Assembly (NCBI GenBank): GCA_937988735.1
Contig: CALKHQ010000277.1
Span: 1 to 24,829, forward strand
DNA: 24,829 nucleotides
Direction: 5' to 3'
From: an uncultured Alphaproteobacteria bacterium
GTDB taxonomy: Bacteria > Pseudomonadota > Alphaproteobacteria > CALKHQ01
Shown in pieces: positions 1 to 7,135 of this stretch. The position numbers were made by a program, and so were the translations under genes. The number at the start of each line of letters is the position of its first letter. Within the stretch, counting starts at the first letter, position 1. The notes beneath the pieces were generated by a model. It was not told the DNA's origin, did no database searches, and saw nothing but the letters and a program-made list of their open reading frames with translations.

Positions 1-694
1 TCAGCATGCAGCGGCAGGCCGCCATCCACAGGTTGAGGAAGAAGCTCGGCCCCTGCTCGAGGAAGCGCGCCTCGGCGCCGCCCGGGGCAGGGGACAGCTG
101 CTGCCGCAGCAGGGCGGTCGCCGCGACGGTGCGGCCGTGACAGTCATCGCCGGCGGCCAGCGCCCTGTCGGCCAGCGGGATGAGCGGGATCGGGTGGCGC
201 CGCGCCTCGGCCAGCCAGGCGGCAAACGAGCCGTTCAGCCAGCGCAGATGCTCGACCACAGCCATGTCGCGGCGGCCGAGGCGCGGGGCCGGGCCGCCGC
301 CGCCATTGATCGGGGCATAGCTGACGGCGCGGCCGGCTGCCGCCGCGTCCCCGACCTCGTGCAGCAGCATCGAGGCGGACACGACGGCGGCGAGCGGGGT
401 GACAATTCCATGGTCCTGCGCCGGCGCGAGCCGGATCGCCCCGGCCGCAATGGCGCGTTCGGCCTCGTCCAGCGTGGAGGCCAGTCCTTCGAACACGGCG
501 GCGACGCAGGCGGAGTTGAGGATCGGGGCCGGCGGCAAGACGCTCCCGGCGAGCGGCGGCCCGGCATGCAGCAGCACGTCGCGGGGCAGGCCCACCAGCG
601 CGCCGGCGGTCCCATCCCGGCGCCACATCGGCTCGGCCGCCAGCAGGCGCGCAAGCGCCTGCCGGTCCGCGTCGTGCAGCATCCGCCAGTTCAT
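1..694 (-). CDS. DUF1116 (YlbE/AllG-like) protein, C-terminus cut by window edge
   Basis: An open minus-strand frame gives 231 residues before leaving the window. It matches the DUF1116 pattern as I know it: LLHAGPP near residue 41, an EG..ST.DEAE helix, a PAQDHGIVTPLAAVVSASM stretch (the family usually has P.HHH.VGPM.G..SPSM), SYAPINGGGG (family S.LNEG.G), and DDCHGRTVAATALL (family GDE.HNRN.A.T.L). The E. coli member YlbE/AllG is one of three proteins reported to form oxamate carbamoyltransferase. Several usual histidine and asparagine positions differ here, so the substrate may differ. The ATG lies 14 bases past the stop of the lyase-like gene, in the same orientation, so the two are probably one transcript. 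A weak GGCGGCGGA precedes the start. The family call is fairly sure; the function is not known. Confidence 0.75.
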   Translation of the reverse strand, partial: MNWRMLHDADRQALARLLAAEPMWRRDGTAGALVGLPRDVLLHAGPPLAGSVLPPAPILNSACVAAVFEGLASTLDEAERAIAAGAIRLAPAQDHGIVTPLAAVVSASMLLHEVGDAAAAGRAVSYAPINGGGGPAPRLGRRDMAVVEHLRWLNGSFAAWLAEARRHPIPLIPLADRALAAGDDCHGRTVAATALLRQQLSPAPGGAEARFLEQGPSFFLNLWMAACRCML

Positions 695-708
695 GCGTCC
701 GCCGCCGT

Positions 709-2076
709 TCAGCGATAGCGCGCCGTGAGCGCGACCGCGGCGTCGCCCGGCGCCTCGCCGTCCACGGCCTCGCCCAGATCCGCCTGGGCTGCCTCCAGCA
801 GCCGCCGCAGTTCCTCGGGCTCGTCGAAGGGGACGTGCCGTCCCTCGGTCAGCGAGGCGTTGATCATCGCCCGCATGCGGGTCAGCAGCAGCTGGTTTGC
901 CGTGACGTTGCGGCCGTAGCCGAGCTCCTCCAGCCGCCTGCCGATGACATAGGTGGGGGCCCAGCTCGGGGTGACCTGATAGCCGGGCCTGCGCCCGATC
1001 AGCGCCGGGTCGAGGTCGCGCGGCTCGTCGGTCTGCTCGAAGTACTTGTCGACGTAGCGATAGGCGCGCTCGCCGACGACCGGGGTGTTCGGGGGGATCG
1101 GCGCGCGGTCCTGGATCTGCCACATCCGCTCCGCGACCTGCTGGAAGCGCTCGGTGTTGAAGAGCGCGCGCACCCGCGGATTGCGCGCCCGCATCAGGTT
1201 GGTCAGCATCATCAGCGCGGAGCCGTGGCCGCCCTGCGCCGCCTGCGGGGTGAACCCGGACCAGACCCCGTCGCCGCCGGCGAGGATCGCCTCCAGCACC
1301 GCCGCGTCCTCGGTGCCGTTGGCGGTGTGCGGGTGGGCGAGGATCTTGCGCGGGCGGGGGTGATAGCGGCGCATCATCCGCACCAGCGCGTAGGTTTCGA
1401 ACGGGAAGCGCGTTCCCTTCACGTCCTCGAACAGCAGGCCGGTGATCGGCTCCTCGCCGAGCCGCCGCACCACGCGCACCAGATAGGCCGGGTCCTCGTC
1501 ATAGGTGTCGAACGGGTCGGCCAGGCGGACGTAGATGCGCCCCACCCGGTCGGTCTCCGGCGGCAGCAGGCGGCGGTAGTGGGCGATGTGGGCGCACAGG
1601 CTGTCGAGGGCCCGGTCGGGCGTGAGCCCGAGGGCGGCGACGGTGGAGGGCCGTGTCTCGACCAGCAGGATCACGTTGGGAATGCCGTAGTGCACCGTCT
1701 GGCGGGCGGCCGGTCCCATCGGAAAGGGCTCGCCCTCGACGACCGGCTCGACGGCGATGGTGCTGAAGAACGGGTCGAGCGGCAGGGCGCGTTCGAGGAG
1801 CGTCTCGACGAACTGCTCGGTGACGGAGGGGAAGGCGAAGAAGTTCGGCAGCCCGAAGTCCCGGAAGCCGAGGTCGCAGGCGAGCTCGTAGAGGGCGAGC
1901 TTGTCGTCGAGCGTGTGGCCCCAGGCGGACGAGAGCGTCGCCTCCCGCGCCGACATGTCCAGCACACAGGGCTCCACATCGCGCAGGATGGCCACCCGCT
2001 GCTCGATGTAGTCCATCATTTCCTCGAGCGTCGCCCGGTCGCCCGCGTCGAGCTCCTGCGACGTCGCGTGCTGCAT
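709..2076 (-). CDS. DRE-TIM metallolyase superfamily protein (HMG-CoA lyase/isopropylmalate synthase-like)
   Basis: This is a 455-residue cytoplasmic protein with the hallmarks of the HMGL-like TIM barrel. D40, R44 and E45 form the DRE-type signature at the first strand. E217-D218 (FEDVKGT) sits where the family has its D-T-G turn. A metal-binding H248-P-H250 is followed by TANGTEDAAVLEAILAGGDG, the usual pattern after the HxH motif. Members do retro-aldol cleavage or Claisen condensation of acyl-CoAs and oxo acids with a divalent metal. The protein is longer than HMG-CoA lyase (about 300 residues), with about 120 extra C-terminal residues; it lacks a recognisable LeuA regulatory domain. AGGAG lies six bases before the ATG. 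It is first in a minus-strand operon with the DUF1116 gene and follows the GntR gene. The substrate cannot be told from the sequence. Confidence 0.7.
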   Translation of the reverse strand: MQHATSQELDAGDRATLEEMMDYIEQRVAILRDVEPCVLDMSAREATLSSAWGHTLDDKLALYELACDLGFRDFGLPNFFAFPSVTEQFVETLLERALPLDPFFSTIAVEPVVEGEPFPMGPAARQTVHYGIPNVILLVETRPSTVAALGLTPDRALDSLCAHIAHYRRLLPPETDRVGRIYVRLADPFDTYDEDPAYLVRVVRRLGEEPITGLLFEDVKGTRFPFETYALVRMMRRYHPRPRKILAHPHTANGTEDAAVLEAILAGGDGVWSGFTPQAAQGGHGSALMMLTNLMRARNPRVRALFNTERFQQVAERMWQIQDRAPIPPNTPVVGERAYRYVDKYFEQTDEPRDLDPALIGRRPGYQVTPSWAPTYVIGRRLEELGYGRNVTANQLLLTRMRAMINASLTEGRHVPFDEPEELRRLLEAAQADLGEAVDGEAPGDAAVALTARYR

Positions 2077-2113
2077 GGGCGTCTCCTGCGCGGGAAGGAA
2101 GCGGCATGCCGCC

Positions 2114-2137
2114 GCTGTACGCGCGCAAGAATACAGC
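2114..2137. promoter_or_regulatory. Candidate GntR operator 1 (inverted repeat)
   Basis: The arms GCTGTAC and ATACAGC are separated by 10 bases; their inner six bases are perfectly complementary. The repeat overlaps the candidate -10 box of the lyase promoter, and a near copy lies upstream of the regulator gene at 3016-3038. The pairing is seen directly; binding by the neighbouring GntR protein is inferred. Confidence 0.4.
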
Positions 2138-2155
2138 GAATATGCAAATGGTCAA
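2128..2155 (-). promoter_or_regulatory. Candidate sigma70 promoter for the lyase/DUF1116 operon
   Basis: Reading the minus strand, TTGACC (2155-2150) and TATTCT (2133-2128) are separated by 16 bases. This places a start of transcription about 45 bases before the lyase ATG. The region is locally AT-rich against a very GC-rich background, which supports a promoter. Confidence 0.5.
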
Positions 2156-2179
2156 CGTGACGCGGCACCGCCGCGATGG

Positions 2180-2938
2180 CTAGCGCCTGTCGATCGCCAC
2201 GGCGTTGCCGAGGGTGGCGCTGAGCCTGGCGAAGATGCGGTCACGGAAGGCGGTGATGTGGACGTGCGCCAGATGGTCGGCATCCTCCGCCCGCCGCTCG
2301 CGGATTGCGCGCACGATCTCGCGGTGATCGGCGACGGTGCGCTCGATCTCGTCGCTCTGCTGCCCTTCGGTGAAGTCCTTGTACCAGATCCAGCCGATGC
2401 GCATGCCGAGCACCGAGAGCTTGAGCACGAAATCGCCCATCATGCTGTTGCCGGCGGCCGCGGCGATGGCCTGATGGAACTCCAGGTTGCGTTCGCTCAT
2501 GGCGAAGGCGTCGTTCGCCACCACCGCCGTTTCGTAGGCGCGCTGCGCCTGCTCGATGCGCTCGAGGTCGCGGGCGCTGCGGCGCAGGCTCGCCCAGTAC
2601 TGCAGCGCGCGGTGGGTCAGCTCCAGGGCCTCGAAGTAGCTGGTGAGCTCGAGCGCATCGAGCGGCGACACCTGGGCGCCGCGGTTGGGCAGGATCGTCG
2701 CCAGCCGGTCCGCGGCCAGGCGCACGATCGCCTCGCGCACCGGGGTGCGCGACACGCCCAGCCGCCGCACGATCGCCGCCTCGTCGATCTTCTGGCCTGG
2801 CGCGAGCTCCATCCGCACGATCATGTTGCGGAGCGCCAGATACACGTAGTCCGTGCCCTTCCCCCGGGGGGGACGGCTGGGCGCGCGGCCGCGGTCGGCG
2901 GTCATCCCCCGGTCCGGCACCTCGACGTCTTCCTTCAT
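2180..2938 (-). CDS. GntR-family transcriptional regulator, FadR/FCD subfamily
   Basis: The 252-residue protein has an N-terminal winged helix (about residues 30-92), with the GntR signature APGQKIDEAAIVRRLGVSRT and then PVREAI. A C-terminal all-helical FCD domain (about 97-235) keeps the histidines that usually hold a metal and ligand: EFHQAI, DHREI and the HVH near the end. Members are dimeric repressors that release DNA on binding small carboxylates or acyl-CoAs. I chose the ATG at 2938 because AGAGGTGA precedes it. An in-frame ATG at 3022 would add 28 arginine-rich residues and has no clear ribosome site. The gene lies between the lyase operon and the divergent desaturase/TRAP genes, and it probably controls both through the two inverted repeats. 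Confidence 0.85.
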   Translation of the reverse strand: MKEDVEVPDRGMTADRGRAPSRPPRGKGTDYVYLALRNMIVRMELAPGQKIDEAAIVRRLGVSRTPVREAIVRLAADRLATILPNRGAQVSPLDALELTSYFEALELTHRALQYWASLRRSARDLERIEQAQRAYETAVVANDAFAMSERNLEFHQAIAAAAGNSMMGDFVLKLSVLGMRIGWIWYKDFTEGQQSDEIERTVADHREIVRAIRERRAEDADHLAHVHITAFRDRIFARLSATLGNAVAIDRR

Positions 2939-2981
2939 GAAACGGTTCACCTCTCGCGGCCGCGGCTGCCGCGAATGTCCC

Positions 2982-3010
2982 TTGACGCCCGTACGGCGTC
3001 CAGATAATTC
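2982..3010 (+). promoter_or_regulatory. Candidate sigma70 promoter for the desaturase/TRAP/bisC genes
   Basis: TTGACG (2982-2987) and TAATTC (3005-3010) are spaced by 17 bases. Transcription would start near 3017, inside the second inverted repeat, and give a leader of about 52 bases before the desaturase ATG. Confidence 0.5.
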
Positions 3011-3015
3011 CGATT

Positions 3016-3038
3016 GCTGCATTCAGCCAGTATACAGC
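3016..3038. promoter_or_regulatory. Candidate GntR operator 2 (inverted repeat)
   Basis: The arms GCTGCAT and ATACAGC are separated by 9 bases and match at six of seven positions. The right arm is identical to that of the repeat at 2114-2137. The site covers the predicted start point of the plus-strand promoter, and also a TATACT on the minus strand (3034-3029) that could be the -10 box of the regulator gene. Confidence 0.4.
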
Positions 3039-3068
3039 CTCTGCTGGCCTGCGTTCGAAGGAGGGCGC

Positions 3069-4064
3069 ATGGACGGCGCCGAGCGGGCCCCGGCCGTCAA
3101 TACCGACCGCACGACCGTCGCCGCAGCCGACGTGGCGCAGAAACTCGTCGGACGCCAGGCCCTGCGCAGCATGATGCGGCGCGAGAACCGGGCGGGGCTG
3201 TGCTTCCTCGCGGGGCACCTCGGTCTGATTGCGCTGTCGACAACCCTGGTCCACTTCGCGATCGGCAACTGGCTGATCGTGCCCGCGACGCTGCTGCACG
3301 GCTTCTTCATCGTGACCCTGTTCGCGCCGCTGCACGAATGCAGCCACGGCACCGCCTTCCGCAGCCGGCCGCTGAACGAGGCGGTCTACTGGGGCGCGGC
3401 GCTGGCCCTCGGCCTGCCGCCGCTGTACTTCCGGCTGCAGCACGCCGACCACCACACCTATACCCAGGACGTCGAGCGCGACCCGCAGATGATCCGCCTC
3501 GGCGAGCGGCTGTGGGGCTACCTCTTCTACGCCTCGGCCATCCCCTATTTCCGCGACATCGTGCGCACGCTGCTGCGTCACGCGTCCGGGCGGCTGACTT
3601 TGGCCGAGCAGCGCTACGTCTACCCCCAGGCCCGCCGCGCGGTGTTCTGGCAGGCGCGGATCATGCTCGCGGTCTATGCGGCGATCGCGATCGTGTCGGT
3701 CGCGACCGGAAGCTGGGTCCCGCTGACCTACTGGCTGATTCCGCGCATCGTCGCCGAGCCGCTGGAGCGCCTGATCCGCCTGTCGGAGCACAACGGCTGT
3801 GCGCGCACGCCGGACATGCTGGAGAACACCCGCACCGTCCACACCTGGGCGCCGCTGCGGCTGCTGTCGTGGAACATGCCGCTGCACACCGCGCACCACA
3901 TGGCGCCGCTGGTCCCGTTCCATGCCCTGCCGGCGCTCGACCGCGCCATCGCCGGCCATGCGCGCGAGGTGCGGGCGGGCTATCTGCGCGCCGTCGGGCA
4001 CGAGCTTGGCCGGCTGGCTGCCGCCGAGCGGCAGGCGCGCGCCCGTCTGCGCGCGGCGCGATGA
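3069..4064 (+). CDS. Membrane fatty acid desaturase/hydroxylase-family protein
   Basis: A 331-residue integral membrane protein with the three histidine boxes of the di-iron desaturase/hydroxylase superfamily: HECSH (89-93), HADHH (125-129) and HTAHH (273-277). A further SEHNGCARTPDM.ENTRT stretch (239-255) is typical before the last box. Hydrophobic segments lie near 43-65, 68-88, 103-120 and 195-225. The family uses O2 and electrons from a ferredoxin or cytochrome to desaturate or hydroxylate lipids, alkanes or carotenoids. The ATG follows AGGAGG at a spacing of four bases; a longer frame upstream would overlap the regulator gene and is not credible. It is the first plus-strand gene from the divergent region, 69 bases before dctP. 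The substrate is unknown; a fatty acid is only the default guess. Confidence 0.85.
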   Translation: MDGAERAPAVNTDRTTVAAADVAQKLVGRQALRSMMRRENRAGLCFLAGHLGLIALSTTLVHFAIGNWLIVPATLLHGFFIVTLFAPLHECSHGTAFRSRPLNEAVYWGAALALGLPPLYFRLQHADHHTYTQDVERDPQMIRLGERLWGYLFYASAIPYFRDIVRTLLRHASGRLTLAEQRYVYPQARRAVFWQARIMLAVYAAIAIVSVATGSWVPLTYWLIPRIVAEPLERLIRLSEHNGCARTPDMLENTRTVHTWAPLRLLSWNMPLHTAHHMAPLVPFHALPALDRAIAGHAREVRAGYLRAVGHELGRLAAAERQARARLRAAR

Positions 4065-4133
4065 CCGAAGATGCCTGCGGCGGACGACGCCGATCGGCCG
4101 GGGTAGAGTGACACGACACGGAGGGACCGGGAG

Positions 4134-5198
4134 ATGCTGTCGATGAGGGGAGTCGTTGCCACCGCCGCCGCGACGGCGATCGCGCTGGCGCCGGGGGCGG
4201 CGCAGGCGGAGCTGGACGAGCGGGAAATCCAGGTTGTCGGCACCTGGAGCAACCTCTCGCAGTGGTCGAAGTACGAACAGCCGTTCTGGCAAGGTCTGCC
4301 CGAGAGCTCCGGCGGCCGCCTGACCGCCAACGCGAAGCCGATGGACGAGCTCGGCCTGTCCGGCTTCGAGCTGATGCGCCAGCTCGAGCTTGGCGTGTTC
4401 GACGTCGTCCACACGCTCGCCTCCTACTCCGCCAATGACGTACCGGTCGCCGGCGGCATCGATCTGGCCGGCCTGATCCAGGACCGCGAGGCCTACGGCA
4501 AGATGATCGAGGCGTACCGGCCGGTGCTGGACGCGGAATTCCGCGCCAGCTACAACGCCCGGGTCCTCGCCCTCTACAGCTTCTCCAGCTACAGCATCCT
4601 CTGCGACCTGCCTGACGACCGCTCGGTGGACGACGGCATCGACGCCCTGGCGGGCCTCAAGATCCGCAGCCACAGCATCTCGATGGGCGACCTGATCGAG
4701 GGGCTGGGCGGCACCGCCGTGACGCTCCCCTTCGCCGAGGTGGTGCCCTCGATGCAGCAGGGCGTCGTCGACTGCGGCGTCACCGGCGTGCTCTCCGGCT
4801 ACGAGGCGAAGTGGCACCAGGTTACCGACAGCTACCTCGGCGTGCCGCTGGGCTTCGGCACCGTGGTGGTCGCGGCGAACCTGGACTTCTGGAACTCGCT
4901 TTCCCCCGACACCCAGGCCCATCTGGAGGCGCAGTTCGCAAACCTGGAAGCGGAGGTGACCGCCGGCTCGGTCGCCGAGGACGAGATGGGCATCGCCTGC
5001 TACGGCGCGGGTCCCTGCCCGCTGGGCGAGCCGGGCAACAACGCGGTGATCGCGCTCGACGACGAGGACCGGGCGAAGCTTGCCGGGGTGGTCCGCTCGG
5101 TCGTCCTGACCCGCTTTGCCGAGCGCTGCGGGGCCGACTGCACCCGGCAGTGGAACGAGACCGTCGGCGCCGCCCTCGGCGTCACCGCCGGCGAATAG
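4134..5198 (+). CDS. dctP: TRAP transporter substrate-binding protein, DctP family
   Basis: A 354-residue protein with a signal peptide (hydrophobic core about 7-20, likely cut after AQA at 25), so periplasmic. The GLKIRS motif carries R178, the arginine that in this family usually pairs with the ligand carboxylate. AVTLPFAEVVPSMQQGVVDCG matches the DctP pattern in which the protein clamps the ligand. This implies a carboxylate-bearing ligand. Unusual are six cysteines (157, 214, 289, 295, 332, 336), four of them in the C-terminal region as CYGAGPC and CGADC, suggesting disulfides. GGAGGG precedes the ATG. dctQ follows after 37 bases. The family call is firm; the ligand is unknown. Confidence 0.88.
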   Translation: MLSMRGVVATAAATAIALAPGAAQAELDEREIQVVGTWSNLSQWSKYEQPFWQGLPESSGGRLTANAKPMDELGLSGFELMRQLELGVFDVVHTLASYSANDVPVAGGIDLAGLIQDREAYGKMIEAYRPVLDAEFRASYNARVLALYSFSSYSILCDLPDDRSVDDGIDALAGLKIRSHSISMGDLIEGLGGTAVTLPFAEVVPSMQQGVVDCGVTGVLSGYEAKWHQVTDSYLGVPLGFGTVVVAANLDFWNSLSPDTQAHLEAQFANLEAEVTAGSVAEDEMGIACYGAGPCPLGEPGNNAVIALDDEDRAKLAGVVRSVVLTRFAERCGADCTRQWNETVGAALGVTAGE

Positions 5199-5235
5199 CC
5201 GGCGCCGCCACCGGAATGCGGGGCCGGATCCGCCC

Positions 5236-5847
5236 ATGACGGGCCTGCTCGGTGGCTTCGAGCGGGTCGCGCGCGGCGCCGTCTGGGTGTCCGGTCTCGC
5301 CCTCATTGCGCTCGCCGTGCTGGTGAGCGTGGACGTCATCTGCCGCAAGTGGCTCGGGGTGACGCTGGCGGGTTCCGACGAGATCTCGGGCTACGTCCTC
5401 GCCTGCGCCGCCGCCTGGGGCTATTCCTTCTGCCTGCTGCGCCGCGGCCACATCCGGATCGACGTGATCTACAACCTCGTCGGCCCGCGGGCGCAGCGGA
5501 TTCTGGACCTCCTGGGGCTGCTCGCGCTTCTCGTCTTCATGGCGCTGCTCACCCACCGGGCGGTCGGGGTGCTGGCGAAGACCCTCGACAGCGGCGCGGT
5601 ATCCAACACGCCGCTGCTGACCCCGCTGTGGATTCCCCAGTCGCTGTGGGTCGCCGGGCTGATCTTCTTCACCGCGACCCTCGCGCTCGTCACCGCCCGC
5701 ACGATCCTGCTCCTCGTCCGCCGCGACTATGCCGGCGTGGGGGCGCTGGCGGGAATCCCCAGCGTCGCCGAGGAGATCGCCGCCGAGGTGCCGGCCGGGA
5801 TGCGGGCGTGCCGTGACGGCGAGGAAGGCCCGGCGTGCAGGCGCTAA
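5236..5847 (+). CDS. dctQ: TRAP transporter small membrane subunit, DctQ family
   Basis: The 203-residue product has four predicted membrane helices (about 17-37, 52-70, 90-112 and 133-158). The conserved RRGHIRIDVIYN motif of DctQ lies after helix 2. It pairs with DctM to form the membrane part of a sodium-driven TRAP importer. I chose the ATG at 5236: an earlier in-frame ATG would overlap dctP by more than 80 bases. The C-terminal tail (about 170-203) is hydrophilic and longer than I would expect for the family. The end overlaps the dctM start by 13 bases, which points to coupled translation. Confidence 0.85.
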   Translation: MTGLLGGFERVARGAVWVSGLALIALAVLVSVDVICRKWLGVTLAGSDEISGYVLACAAAWGYSFCLLRRGHIRIDVIYNLVGPRAQRILDLLGLLALLVFMALLTHRAVGVLAKTLDSGAVSNTPLLTPLWIPQSLWVAGLIFFTATLALVTARTILLLVRRDYAGVGALAGIPSVAEEIAAEVPAGMRACRDGEEGPACRR

Positions 5848-7121
5848 CGCTCGGCCTCCTGCTGCTGTTCGTCTTCGTCGGGATACCGGTGGCGGCCGCC
5901 CTCGGGCTGCTGGGGATCAGCCTCGACGCGATCTACATGGACAGCCGCCTGGTTCGCGGTCTCGGCGAGTTCGTCTGGGAGCGCGGCAAGGACCCGCTGC
6001 TCGTCGCCATCCCGATGTTCGTCCTGCTGGGCGAGATCATCCTGCGGGCGGGTATCGCCCGGCGCATGTACGACGCGCTCGCGATGTGGATGTCGTGGCT
6101 GCCGGGCGGCCTGATGCACGCCAACATCGGCACCTGCACCATCTTCGCCGCCACCTCCGGCTCCAGCGTCGCCACCGCGGCGACCGTGGGCACGGTGGCC
6201 TATCCGCAGATCGCCATCCGCGGCTACCACGAGGGGCTGTTTCTCGGGACGATTGCTGCCGGCGGCACGCTGGGCATCCTGATCCCGCCGTCGATCAACC
6301 TGATCCTCTACGGCATGATCACCAATACGTCGGTGCCGGAGCTGTACCTGGCGGGGCTGATCCCGGGGGTCGTGCTGTCGCTGCTGTTCCTGGCGACGAT
6401 CGTGGCCGTCTGCGTCGCCCGGCCGGGGCACGGCGGGGAGCGGATCGTCGCTGCCTGGGGCGAGCGGATCCGCGCGCTGCCGTACCTGATCCCGCCGCTG
6501 ATCCTGTTCCTGCTGGTGGTCGGCTCGATCTATGCGGGGCTGGCGACCCCGACCGAGTCCGCGTCGATCGGGGTGGTGGCGGCGCTGATCATGGCCTGGA
6601 CCAGGGGCGCGCTCACCCGGCAGGTGCTGCGCGACTCCGTCGAGGGCACCATCCGCACCACGGCGATGATCTTCCTGATCGTCACCGCGGCGATGTTCCT
6701 GAACTTCGTGCTCGGCTTTCTCGGCGTGACCCAGGCGCTGACCGGGCTGCTCCAGCGCTACGAGCTGTCGCCGCTGGCGACGATGGCCCTCATCGTCGTG
6801 TTCTACATCATCCTCGGCATGTTCATGGAAACGCTGTCGATGATGCTGACCACGGTGCCGCTGGTCTACCCGGTGGTTGCCTATCTCGGCTTCGACGGGG
6901 TCTGGTTCGGCATCCTGATCACGCTGCTGATCGAGCTTGCGTTGATCACGCCGCCGATCGGGCTCAACCTGTTCGTCGTCCAGGGCATCCGCGCGCGCGG
7001 CGGGCCGTTCCGCGACGTCAGCCGCGGCGCGCTGCCCTTCGCCGGCACCATCCTGGTGATGATCGGGCTGCTGATCGCCTTCCCCGGCATCGCGCTCTGG
7101 CTGCCCGGCCTGATCTACTGA
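5835..7121 (+). CDS. dctM: TRAP transporter large permease, DctM family
   Basis: A 428-residue, strongly hydrophobic protein with about twelve membrane segments, the normal size for DctM. Diagnostic stretches include GGLMHANIGTCTIFAATSGS followed by SVATAATVGTVAYP, and GTLGILIPPSINLILYG, the two hairpin regions of the ion-transporter fold. A second PTESASIGVVAA motif lies in the repeat half. The start is a GTG with GAGGAAGG about seven bases before it, inside the end of dctQ. Together with dctP and dctQ it makes a complete tripartite importer. bisC begins 14 bases after the stop. Confidence 0.92.
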   Translation: MQALTLGLLLLFVFVGIPVAAALGLLGISLDAIYMDSRLVRGLGEFVWERGKDPLLVAIPMFVLLGEIILRAGIARRMYDALAMWMSWLPGGLMHANIGTCTIFAATSGSSVATAATVGTVAYPQIAIRGYHEGLFLGTIAAGGTLGILIPPSINLILYGMITNTSVPELYLAGLIPGVVLSLLFLATIVAVCVARPGHGGERIVAAWGERIRALPYLIPPLILFLLVVGSIYAGLATPTESASIGVVAALIMAWTRGALTRQVLRDSVEGTIRTTAMIFLIVTAAMFLNFVLGFLGVTQALTGLLQRYELSPLATMALIVVFYIILGMFMETLSMMLTTVPLVYPVVAYLGFDGVWFGILITLLIELALITPPIGLNLFVVQGIRARGGPFRDVSRGALPFAGTILVMIGLLIAFPGIALWLPGLIY

Positions 7122-7135
7122 CCGCAGGAGGGCTC

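Noticed and set aside
2853..3068. Longer N-terminus of the desaturase reading back to 2853
   Set aside because: It would overlap the divergent GntR gene and the promoter region; the ATG at 3069 has a strong AGGAGG site and gives a normal family length.
2241..5348. A very long open frame (over 1000 codons) on the minus strand, across the GntR, desaturase and dctP genes
   Set aside because: It is a shadow of GC-rich codons. It overlaps several genes with clear family motifs, and its product is Arg/Gly/Ala/His-rich without domains.
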